Both the position numbers and the translations under genes were made by a program. From CAZDYI01 sp964509765 (lineage in GTDB: Bacteria > Pseudomonadota > Gammaproteobacteria > Tethybacterales > Tethybacteraceae), in contig CAZDYI010000105.1 of the NCBI GenBank assembly GCA_964509765.1, positions 11,958 through 75,957 on the forward strand: a stretch of DNA of 64,000 bases. Reading direction: 5' to 3'. Positions 44,136 through 51,681 of the stretch are shown piece by piece. How positions within the stretch are numbered: position 1 is the stretch's first letter; the number at the start of each line of letters is the position of its first letter. The notes below the pieces were generated by a model. The model saw nothing but the letters and a program-made list of their open reading frames with translations. It did not search any database and was not told the origin of the DNA.

Positions 44136-44183
44136 TCGACAAGCCCCAGGCATGCCGTTAGTTGCGGCGCGCGCTTCCCGCAA

Positions 44184-44189
44184 TAGAAT
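44184..44189 (+). promoter_or_regulatory. -10 box (TAGAAT) for yebC-ruvC-ruvA
   Basis: TAGAATATCCCGCC 31 bases before the ATG at 44221. This leader is long enough for ribosome binding, though only a weak GAGCAAG precedes the start. Confidence 0.4.
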
Positions 44190-44220
44190 ATCCCGCCCCG
44201 AATACCGACTGCAGAGCAAG

Positions 44221-44946
44221 ATGGCAGGCCACAGCAAATGGGCGAACATCCGCCACCGCAAGGAGCGGATGGACAACAAGCGCGGCAAGGCGTTCTCGCG
44301 GCTCGTCAAGGAGATCTACGTCGCGGCGAAGCTCGGCGGCGAGGAGGCAGCGTCCAACCCGCGGCTGCGGCTCGCGCTGCAGAAGGCCAAGGAGGCCAAC
44401 CTTCCCAAGGACAACATCGAGAAGGCGATCAAGCGCGGGGCCGGCAAGCTCGACGGCGAGACCTACCAGGAGATCCGCTACGAGGGGCACGGGCCGTCCG
44501 GCATCGCCTTCATCGTCGACTGCCTGACCGACAACCGCAACCGGACGACCGCCGCGGTGCGCCACGCATTCAGCAAGCACGGCGGCTCGCTCGGCACCGA
44601 CGGCTCGGTGTCGTACATGTTCGAGCGGGTCGGGCAGATCGTCTACGCCCCGCGCGAGGACGGCGAGAAGGTCGCCGACAGGGCGATCGAGCTCGGCGCG
44701 AGCGACATCACGGTCGAGGACGACGGCAGCATCGAGGTGCTCGTCGGGACCGAGGACTTCCACGAGGTCCTGAAGCAGCTCGAGGACGGCGGGCTCGCGC
44801 CGGACTCGGCCGAGGTGGTGATGCGCCCGAGCAGCAGCATCGAGGTCGACGGCGAGTCCGAGCCCAAGGTGCGCAACCTCCTCGAGGCGCTGGAGGAGTG
44901 CGACGACACCCAGCAGGTCTACAGCAACGCACAGCTCGACGATTAG
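44221..44946 (+). CDS. yebC: YebC/TACO1-type protein (translation or transcription regulator)
   Basis: A 241-aa protein with the characteristic start MAGHSKWANIRHRKERMDNKRGKAFSRLVKEI, the middle NLPKDNIEKAIKRGAGKLDG and YEGHGPSGIAFIVDCLTDNRNRT, and the end block LEECDDTQQVYSN. YebC proteins bind DNA in some species and relieve ribosome stalling on proline-rich stretches in others. Here it leads yebC-ruvC-ruvA, the usual neighbourhood. The ATG at 44221 is supported by the family N-terminus. Confidence 0.95.
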   Translation: MAGHSKWANIRHRKERMDNKRGKAFSRLVKEIYVAAKLGGEEAASNPRLRLALQKAKEANLPKDNIEKAIKRGAGKLDGETYQEIRYEGHGPSGIAFIVDCLTDNRNRTTAAVRHAFSKHGGSLGTDGSVSYMFERVGQIVYAPREDGEKVADRAIELGASDITVEDDGSIEVLVGTEDFHEVLKQLEDGGLAPDSAEVVMRPSSSIEVDGESEPKVRNLLEALEECDDTQQVYSNAQLDD

Positions 44947-44953
44947 CGGCAAG

Positions 44954-45466
44954 GTGGTGATAGGAGTCGATCCGGGCCTGGCCCGGACCGGCATAGGCGT
45001 GATCAGCATCAACGGCGGCACGATCAGCTGCGTGCACCACGAGGTTGTCCGCACCTCGGCCGACGAGCGGCTCGACCGGCGGCTCGCGAAGATCAGCAGG
45101 AGCGTGTCCGCCGCATGCAAGGCGCACGCGCCGTCGATCGGAGCGGTCGAGCACACCTTCATCAACGAGAACCCCGCCTCCTCGCTCGCTCTCGGCCAGG
45201 CGCGCGGCGCGGCGATCGCGGCGCTGGGCGTCGCCGGGATCAGCGTGAGCGAGGTCGCTCCGAACACGGTCAAGAGGACAGTAACGGGCGACACGCTCGC
45301 GAGCAAGGCGCTGGTCGCCACGATGGTGCGCTCGATCCTGCGCATCCCGAGCTCGGAGAAGCTCGCAGCCGACGCGAGCGACGCGCTCGCGGTCGCGATC
45401 AGCCACTACTCGGTCGGCCACAAGAGGATGCGGCTGCGCGGCCGGGGGCGGAGGCACGGCCGGTGA
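44954..45466 (+). CDS. ruvC: Holliday junction resolvase RuvC
   Basis: Cuts Holliday junctions together with RuvAB. The 170-aa RNase-H-fold protein has the four acidic catalytic residues D6 (IGVDPG), E66 (AVEHTF), D140 and D143 (DASDALAVAISHY). The usual Glu-Gln in that second motif (IEQVF) is Glu-His here. Translation starts at the first of two GTG codons (44954). The stop overlaps ruvA by four bases. The end is highly basic (KRMRLRGRGRRHGR), likely for DNA contact. Confidence 0.95.
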   Translation: MVIGVDPGLARTGIGVISINGGTISCVHHEVVRTSADERLDRRLAKISRSVSAACKAHAPSIGAVEHTFINENPASSLALGQARGAAIAALGVAGISVSEVAPNTVKRTVTGDTLASKALVATMVRSILRIPSSEKLAADASDALAVAISHYSVGHKRMRLRGRGRRHGR

Positions 45467-46035
45467 TCGCCTCGCTGCGCGGAACGATAGTCTCGGCCAC
45501 CCCGCCGGTGCTGGTCCTAGACTGCAACGGCGTCGGCTACGAGGTCTGGATGCCGGCGAGCTCGTTCGCGTCGATGCCGGCCGCGGGCGAGACGCTCCGC
45601 GTCCACACCACCCTTGTCGTCCGCGACGACTCGCACAGCCTCTACGGCTTCCTCGAGGCGCACGAGAAGGAGCTGTTTTTGAACCTGATCCGCATCAGCG
45701 GGATCGGAGCGAAGGGCGCGCTCGCCCTTTTGTCCGGCTTGGACGCCGCGGCGCTCGCCCGCGCGGTCGACACCCGCGACGCGAAGATCCTGATGCGCGC
45801 GCCCGGCATCGGGCGCAAGACCGCCGAGCGGATCATCGTCGAGCTGCGTGACAAGAAGGTGCTGCACCACGTCCCGGCCGAGACGCCGGTGCTCGCGCAG
45901 GCCGTCGAGGGACTCATCGCGCTAGGCTACCCGGCGAGCCAGGCGCGCGCCGCCCTGGCGGGCGTAGAGGTCGCGGGCGCGGACGCCGCGACCCTGATCA
46001 AGCAGGCATTGGCGAACCTGTCCAACCCTGCCTGA
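45463..46035 (+). CDS. ruvA: Holliday junction branch-migration protein RuvA
   Basis: Binds four-way junctions as a tetramer and recruits the RuvB motor. The 190-aa protein has the N-terminal OB domain (IASLRGTIVSATPPVLVLDCNGVGYEVWMP), two helix-hairpin-helix motifs (RISGIGAKGALALLS; RAPGIGRKTAERIIVEL) and the C-terminal RuvB-binding domain (AVEGLIALGYPASQARAAL). Start GTG 45463 overlaps ruvC. The expected ruvB does not follow; an MFS gene does, so ruvB must be elsewhere. Confidence 0.95.
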   Translation: MIASLRGTIVSATPPVLVLDCNGVGYEVWMPASSFASMPAAGETLRVHTTLVVRDDSHSLYGFLEAHEKELFLNLIRISGIGAKGALALLSGLDAAALARAVDTRDAKILMRAPGIGRKTAERIIVELRDKKVLHHVPAETPVLAQAVEGLIALGYPASQARAALAGVEVAGADAATLIKQALANLSNPA

Positions 46036-46066
46036 GCCCGCACCCGACCGCAGCGCCAGCCCTCCC

Positions 46067-47329
46067 GTGTTCCAGGCTGTCATAAGGCCTGCCGCCTTCG
46101 TCTTCGTGGCGGTGATGCTGTTCGCGAGCGGCCACCTGTCGTCGATCACGCTCGCGACGCTCGTCGCGTCGGACCGCGGCGGGAGCGACGTGGCGGTCGG
46201 AATCCTTACCTCGCTTCCGTTCGTCGGGATGTTCTGCGGAAGCCTCGTCATGCCGCGGCTGCTCGCGCGTACCCGGCACGTGCGCCTGATCGCGCTGTCG
46301 ACCGCGGGCTGCGGGCTGACGCTCATGTTCCTGCCGCAGATCGAGTCGCTGCTCGCGTGGTCCCTTCTCCGCTTCGCGTACGGGGTATTCGCCGCTGCGG
46401 TCTGGCTGTGCTTCGACACCTGGATGGCGCACATCGCCGATCCGAGCACGAGGGGAAGGACCTTCGCGGTCTACCAGGTCGTTGCGCTCACCGGCATCTC
46501 GGTCGGCCAGGTCCTGCTTGTGACCGCCGACGACAACATCGAACTCGGCTTCGCGATCGCGACCGCTGCCATGGTCGCGGCGGTGATCCCGATCTGCTCG
46601 ACCAAGCTCGGCGAGCCCGACGTCGGCGAGACCGCGCGCACGGTCAGCCTGGCGGAGGCCTGGCGGATGTCGCCGCTGTCCCTGCTCGGCGCTTTCTGCT
46701 CGGGGCTGTGCTTCTCGAACTTCGCCTTCGTGCTGCTGAGCTTCGGCAAGCAGGGCGTCTCGGCCGAGCTGCTTGCCGTCCTCGGCTCGACGATGATGAT
46801 CGCCGGCATCGCGGGCCAGCTCGGCATAGGCTACCTGTCCGACCGCCTCGGCAAGAGAAGGCGCGTCATGCAGGGAACGCTCGCGGTGGTGATCGCTGCG
46901 ATGGCCGTCGGCATGCTCGCCGGCGCGCAGAGCTGGCCCTTGGCGGTCGCGCTCGGCGCGCTTTACTGGGGCCTGCTGGTAACCATCTACCCGATCAGCC
47001 TCGCGATCGGAGGCGACCTGATCTCGAAGGAGAACTACCAGCCGTTCGCGGCCAAGGCGTTCCTGTGCATCCAGTCCGGCTTCATGGTTGGCCCGCTTGT
47101 GTGCGGCGCGATCATGGTCTTCATGCCGACGACCGGCCCGTTCGTGTTCCTGCTCTCCGTGCTGAGCGCCCTGCTTGCGCTCTCCTACTCGCGCCGGGTG
47201 ATGGCGATGCACACCCCGGCGACATCCGAGGACATCCAGCCGATGGCGGTGATCGGGGTCAACCCCGGCATCGTGGACCCGCGCTCGGACCCAGAAGGCG
47301 GCGCCGGCGAAGGCGGCGGGCAGGAATAG
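46067..47329 (+). CDS. MFS transporter
   Basis: A 420-aa major facilitator protein with 12 predicted membrane segments. The YcaD-like features are the N-terminal FVFVAVMLFASGHLSSITLATLVAS, the loop MPRLLARTRHVRLIALS, LRFAYGVFAAAVWLCFDTWMAHIADPSTRGRTFAVYQ, and the mid-protein YLSDRLGKRRRVMQG. The tail (about 380-420) is soluble and glycine-rich. The substrate is unknown. It starts with GTG, 31 bases after ruvA. Confidence 0.85.
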   Translation: MFQAVIRPAAFVFVAVMLFASGHLSSITLATLVASDRGGSDVAVGILTSLPFVGMFCGSLVMPRLLARTRHVRLIALSTAGCGLTLMFLPQIESLLAWSLLRFAYGVFAAAVWLCFDTWMAHIADPSTRGRTFAVYQVVALTGISVGQVLLVTADDNIELGFAIATAAMVAAVIPICSTKLGEPDVGETARTVSLAEAWRMSPLSLLGAFCSGLCFSNFAFVLLSFGKQGVSAELLAVLGSTMMIAGIAGQLGIGYLSDRLGKRRRVMQGTLAVVIAAMAVGMLAGAQSWPLAVALGALYWGLLVTIYPISLAIGGDLISKENYQPFAAKAFLCIQSGFMVGPLVCGAIMVFMPTTGPFVFLLSVLSALLALSYSRRVMAMHTPATSEDIQPMAVIGVNPGIVDPRSDPEGGAGEGGGQE

Positions 47330-47332
47330 AAT
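47327..47332 (+). promoter_or_regulatory. -10 box (TAGAAT) for gatC-gatA-gatB
   Basis: TAGAATCCCGCC eleven bases before the gatC ATG at 47344. Its first bases overlap the MFS stop codon. Confidence 0.55.
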
Positions 47333-47343
47333 CCCGCCTTTCC

Positions 47344-47625
47344 ATGCCGCTTAAGGACGACGAGCTCAGGCAGCTTGCGCACCTGTCGCGCCTTGAGCTC
47401 GACGAGGCGGAATCGCAGAGGCTCAAGAAGGACCTCGAGCGGATGATGGACATGGTCCGCCACGTACAGGAGGTCGACACCTCGGCGCTCGAGGGCGTTG
47501 CGCACGTACACGGCGGCGACCAGCCGCTGCGCGAGGACGAGGCGAAGCCGGCGCCGGGCAACCTCGCCGAGGCGGCCGCGGAGAACCGGGGCGGCCACGT
47601 TGTCGTCCCGAAGGTAATACCCTGA
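47344..47625 (+). CDS. gatC: Asp/Glu-tRNA amidotransferase subunit C
   Basis: Small subunit that wraps around and stabilises GatA. The 93-aa protein reads MPLKDDELRQLAHLSRLELDE at the start and ends LAEAAAENRGGHVVVPKVI, matching GatC. It precedes gatA by one base. The ATG at 47344 agrees with the family start and the upstream -10 box. Confidence 0.94.
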   Translation: MPLKDDELRQLAHLSRLELDEAESQRLKKDLERMMDMVRHVQEVDTSALEGVAHVHGGDQPLREDEAKPAPGNLAEAAAENRGGHVVVPKVIP

Positions 47626-47626
47626 G

Positions 47627-49069
47627 TTGCGCCTCGCAGCGCAGGCAGCCGCCCTGCGGGGGCGGAAGAGTTCCGTCGCCGAGGCGGTCTCGGAGGCCGA
47701 GGGGAAGATTTCCGCCGCCAAGGACCTGAACGCTTTCATCACCGTCCGCGCTGACGCGGCGAAGGCGGATGCGGAATCCGCCCAGGAAAAGATCGACGGC
47801 GGGGACGCCTCGCCCCTTTGCGGGATACCGATAGCGGTCAAGGACGTGTTCATGACCAAGGGCGACCGCACCACGTGCGCGTCGCAGATCCTCGCGGACT
47901 ACGTGTCCCCTTACGAGTCCCACGTGTCCGGCCTGCTCAAGGAGGCGGGGGCGGTCTGCGTCGGCAAGAGCAACATGGACGAGTTCGCTATGGGCACGAC
48001 CGGGGAGAACTCATCGTTCGGCCCGACGCTCAACCCGTGGGACACGGGCCGCTCGCCCGGCGGGAGCTCAAGCGGCTCGGCGGTCGCGGTCGCGGCCGGG
48101 ATCGTCGCCGCGGCGATCGGGACCGACACCGGCGGTTCTGTGCGCATGCCCGCGGCGTACTGCGGGATCTGCGGGATCAAGCCGACCTACGGCCTGGCCT
48201 CGCGCCGCGGGATGGTCGCATACGCATCGAGCCTCGACCAGGCCGGCGCGTTCGCAACCTCCGCCGCGGACCTGCGCACGGTGCTCGGCGCGATGGTCGG
48301 CCACGACCCGCTGGACTCGACCTCCCTTACCGAACCCGTCGACCTCGAAGCGGAGTTCACCGAGGACGACGCGAAAGGAATCCGCGTCGGCATCGCGGAG
48401 GAGTTCTTCGCGGCCGGCGTCGAGGACGGCGTGGCGGAGCGGGTCCGGGAGGCCGTCACGGCCATCGAGGGTCTCGGGGCTACGGTCGTCGAGGTGTCGG
48501 TCCCCCGCCTCAGCCATGCGATACCCGCCTACTACATCATCGCCTGCGCCGAGGCGTCTAGCAACCTCGCCCGCTACGACGGGCTGCTGTACGGAACACG
48601 CGCCGAGGCCGACGATCTCACCGCGTGCGTCGAGCGCGCGCGCTCGAAGGGCTTCGGCGACGAGGTCCAGAGGCGGATACTGCTCGGCTCGTTCGTCCTC
48701 TCGCACGGCTTCGTCGACGCCTACTACCGCCAGGCGCAGAAGATCAGGAGGCTGTTGATGCAGGACTTCGAGGCGGCGTTCGGCGAGTGCGACATGATCG
48801 CGACCCCCGCCGCGCCAACGGTCGCGCCGAAGCTCGGCGCCTTTGCCGACGATCCCGTCCTGATGTACAGCCAGGACATCTGCACGGCCCCCGTCAACCT
48901 CGCGGGCCTGCCCGCGGTCGCGGTGCCCTGCGGGCTTTCGGACGGGCTGCCTGCCGGGCTGCAGCTGATCGGCCCGCGCATGTCCGAGCGCCGCCTGCTC
49001 GGAATCTGCGAGCTGTACCAGTCGCGGACCGGCTTCCACGAGCTCGTTCCCCCGGGGGCGGTGCAGTGA
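47627..49069 (+). CDS. gatA: Asp/Glu-tRNA amidotransferase subunit A
   Basis: Releases ammonia from glutamine for conversion of Glu-tRNA(Gln) or Asp-tRNA(Asn). The 480-aa amidase has the Ser-cis-Ser-Lys triad: K72 (PIAVKDVF), S147 (SPGGSSSGSAVAVAAG) and S171 (TDTGGSVRMPA). The start is TTG at 47627, two bases past the gatC stop; no ATG exists nearby in frame. The stop overlaps gatB (GTGA). The complete GatCAB set implies that the organism lacks GlnRS, AsnRS or both, which this window cannot show. Confidence 0.95.
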   Translation: MRLAAQAAALRGRKSSVAEAVSEAEGKISAAKDLNAFITVRADAAKADAESAQEKIDGGDASPLCGIPIAVKDVFMTKGDRTTCASQILADYVSPYESHVSGLLKEAGAVCVGKSNMDEFAMGTTGENSSFGPTLNPWDTGRSPGGSSSGSAVAVAAGIVAAAIGTDTGGSVRMPAAYCGICGIKPTYGLASRRGMVAYASSLDQAGAFATSAADLRTVLGAMVGHDPLDSTSLTEPVDLEAEFTEDDAKGIRVGIAEEFFAAGVEDGVAERVREAVTAIEGLGATVVEVSVPRLSHAIPAYYIIACAEASSNLARYDGLLYGTRAEADDLTACVERARSKGFGDEVQRRILLGSFVLSHGFVDAYYRQAQKIRRLLMQDFEAAFGECDMIATPAAPTVAPKLGAFADDPVLMYSQDICTAPVNLAGLPAVAVPCGLSDGLPAGLQLIGPRMSERRLLGICELYQSRTGFHELVPPGAVQ

Positions 49070-50532
49070 GCGTTTCGGACTGGCAGATGGTGATCGGCAT
49101 CGAGACCCACATCCAGCTGAACACCAGGTCGAAGATGTTCTCGGAGTCGCCCGCGAGCTACTGCGAGCGGCCGAACGAGAACGCCAACGAGCTGGACTTC
49201 GGCCTGCCGGGCACCCTGCCGGTCGCCAACCGCGAGGCGGTCGACAAGGCGATAACCTTCGGCCTAGCGGTCGGAGGCAGGGTCGCGCGCGAGTCGGAGT
49301 TCGCGCGCAAGCACTACTTCTACCCGGACCTGCCGAAGGGCTACCAGATCAGCCAGTTCGACCACCCGGTGGTCGAGGGCGGCAAGGTCACGGTCAACAA
49401 CGTGCACGACTCGTTCAAGGTGCCGCTCGTCCGCGCCCACCTCGAGGAGGACGCGGGCCGCCTGCTGCACGACGTCTCTCCGGACTCGAGCGTGGTCGAC
49501 CTCAACCGCGCCGGCGTTCCCCTGCTCGAGATCGTCTCCGAACCCGCGCTGCGCACCGCGGCCGACGCGCGCGACTACGGCCGGGCGCTGCGCGAGCTCG
49601 TGTGCTGGCTCGACATCTGCGACGGCAACATGCAGGAGGGATCGATTCGCTTCGACGTCAACCTGTCGCTGCGGCGCGGGCCCGACGACGAGATGGGCAC
49701 GCGCACCGAGACCAAGAACCTCAACTCGTTCCGCTTCATGGAGCAGGCGATCGAGTACGAGGCCGCGCGCCAGGCGGCGATCCTCGACGAGGGCGGGACG
49801 ATAGTCCAGGAGACCCGGCTGTTCGACTCGGTCTCCGGCGAGACCCGGTCGATGCGCACCAAGGAGGACTCCGAAGACTACCGCTACGTTCCCGATCCGG
49901 ACCTGCTGCCGTTGCGCATAAGCGAGAAGTGGATCGAGGGCTGCAGGGAGAGGATGCCCGAGCTGCCGAGCGACTGCCGCCTGCGCTTCATCAACGAGAT
50001 CGGGCTCTCCGAGTACGACGCCATAGTCCTGACCGCCGACCGCGGGACCGCGGACTACTTCGGCGAGGTCGCGGAGCTGTGCGGCGACGCAAAGGCCGCG
50101 GCAAACTGGATCTCGGGCGACCTGACGGCCCTGTGCAAGGAGCGCAAGGCTGAGGTGTCCTCATCGCCGCTTACCCCGCCGCGGCTCGCGTCGCTCATCA
50201 AGCGGGTGTCCGACGGGACCATCTCGGGCAAGATGGGCAAGGACCTCATGGAGAAGATGTGGGACAGCGGTGATGACGCCGACGCGATCATCGACCGCGA
50301 GGGCATGCGCCAGATCAGCGACACAGGAGAGCTTGAGGCGATAATGGAGGGGATCATCGCGGACAATCCCAAGCAGGTCGAGCAGTACCGCTCCGGCAAG
50401 ACGAAGATACTCGGCTACTTCGTCGGCCAGGCCATGAAGGCGACCAAGGGCAAGGGCGACCCGCGCATGCTCGACGAGATGGCGCGCAGGATGCTAGGCG
50501 AAGCCAACAGCGGAGACGGCAAAGATGGGTGA
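49066..50532 (+). CDS. gatB: Asp/Glu-tRNA amidotransferase subunit B
   Basis: Kinase/transamidase subunit that binds the mischarged tRNA. The 488-aa protein has the cradle domain motifs IGIETHIQLNTRSKMF, HYFYPDLPKGYQISQ, RAHLEEDAGRLLHD and the C-terminal YqeY-like tail domain (GKMGKDLMEKMWDSGDDA, VEQYRSGKTKILGYFVGQAMKATKGK). Start GTG 49066 overlaps gatA by four bases. Its end overlaps the next gene by eight bases. Confidence 0.96.
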   Translation: MSVSDWQMVIGIETHIQLNTRSKMFSESPASYCERPNENANELDFGLPGTLPVANREAVDKAITFGLAVGGRVARESEFARKHYFYPDLPKGYQISQFDHPVVEGGKVTVNNVHDSFKVPLVRAHLEEDAGRLLHDVSPDSSVVDLNRAGVPLLEIVSEPALRTAADARDYGRALRELVCWLDICDGNMQEGSIRFDVNLSLRRGPDDEMGTRTETKNLNSFRFMEQAIEYEAARQAAILDEGGTIVQETRLFDSVSGETRSMRTKEDSEDYRYVPDPDLLPLRISEKWIEGCRERMPELPSDCRLRFINEIGLSEYDAIVLTADRGTADYFGEVAELCGDAKAAANWISGDLTALCKERKAEVSSSPLTPPRLASLIKRVSDGTISGKMGKDLMEKMWDSGDDADAIIDREGMRQISDTGELEAIMEGIIADNPKQVEQYRSGKTKILGYFVGQAMKATKGKGDPRMLDEMARRMLGEANSGDGKDG

Positions 50533-51565
50533 CGACGCACCGGAGCTTTCCGGCCACGAGGACTTCAACCCGCCCGAAGGGTACCGTTGCGAGTGGGTCG
50601 ACACCAGGACCGGGCGGATGCGCTGCGCGGTCTGGGACGCCACCGGCCCTCAGGCTGGCCGCGGGACGGTAGTGATCTCGCACGGCCTCAGCGAGCACAT
50701 CGAGAAGTACAGCGAGGTCGTCGAGAAGCTCCTCTCGCGCGGCCTTGCCGTAGCGATGATGGACTGGCCCGGCCACGGAAGGTCAGCGCCCTGCCCCAAG
50801 GCGCGCAAGGAGGACTTCAAGGCCTACGACGAGGCCTTCGCCGACTTCATGGAGCAGAAGGTGGTTGCCGACCTGCCCGAGCCGCGCGTGATAATCGGGC
50901 ACTCGATGGGAGGCTGCCTAGCCCTCTGCGCTGTCCACGACCACCCGGAGTGGTTCGCGGGATGCGTCCTCTCCTCGCCGCTCATCGGCTCCAAGGCCGT
51001 CAAGCAGGCAACGCTCCTTCCGCACCTGAGCAAGGGGATGGCGCTGCTGCCGGACAAGCTCAGGAGCAAGATAAACGAGAAGAAGCGGTTCGACGGGCAG
51101 TTCACTGCGGACAAGGCGAGGTTCGAGCGGAACCAGGCATTGCTCAAGGCGCACAAGGACCTCACCCCGAGCTACGACTTCGTGTTCTGGTTCAGCAGCA
51201 TGAACAAGAGGCTCGAGTCGATGAAGTCCTCGGAATGGCTATCAGCAGTCAAGACGCCCACCCTGTTCCTGCTTGCAGGATCAGACTCCCTTGTGGACAA
51301 CGACGCTGCCATCTCCGCCGCAACCCAGATCGAGGGGGCCGAGTTCACCATGCTCGACAACGCCTGGCACGAGCTGCTGATGGAGCGGGAGACGGTGCAG
51401 CTGCCGTTGTGGGAAAGCATCGACGGGTTTCTCGCCAAGCACGCGCCGATGGAGCTTGCGTCCTCCGGACCCTCTGAGGGGCCCTCTGACCAAGCACAAC
51501 CCGAAGAACCTTCCGCTCCGGATCAACCTTTCATTCCGCCAACTCCCGACAAGCTGGTGATGTAA
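50525..51565 (+). CDS. Alpha/beta hydrolase, lysophospholipase/monoacylglycerol-lipase type
   Basis: A 346-aa serine hydrolase. The nucleophile lies in IIGHSMGGCLAL (about S124), the acid in LLAGSDSLVD and the His in LDNAWHELLMERE, as in the PldB/monoacylglycerol-lipase group (Hydrolase_4). The oxyanion region VVISHGLSEHIEKY also fits. No signal peptide is seen, so it is probably cytoplasmic. The last about 35 residues are a proline/serine-rich tail. It overlaps gatB by eight bases and marks the left border of the Type III island. Confidence 0.87.
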   Translation: MGDDAPELSGHEDFNPPEGYRCEWVDTRTGRMRCAVWDATGPQAGRGTVVISHGLSEHIEKYSEVVEKLLSRGLAVAMMDWPGHGRSAPCPKARKEDFKAYDEAFADFMEQKVVADLPEPRVIIGHSMGGCLALCAVHDHPEWFAGCVLSSPLIGSKAVKQATLLPHLSKGMALLPDKLRSKINEKKRFDGQFTADKARFERNQALLKAHKDLTPSYDFVFWFSSMNKRLESMKSSEWLSAVKTPTLFLLAGSDSLVDNDAAISAATQIEGAEFTMLDNAWHELLMERETVQLPLWESIDGFLAKHAPMELASSGPSEGPSDQAQPEEPSAPDQPFIPPTPDKLVM

Positions 51566-51681
51566 TATATTTCGATGGCGATAATCCGAACATTCTACAT
51601 GTTTCTTAGTATTGAGTTCGAATTGTTATTCCGCCATGAACTAAATATTTCGTGTCATATCCCACATGATCAATTTCAATC

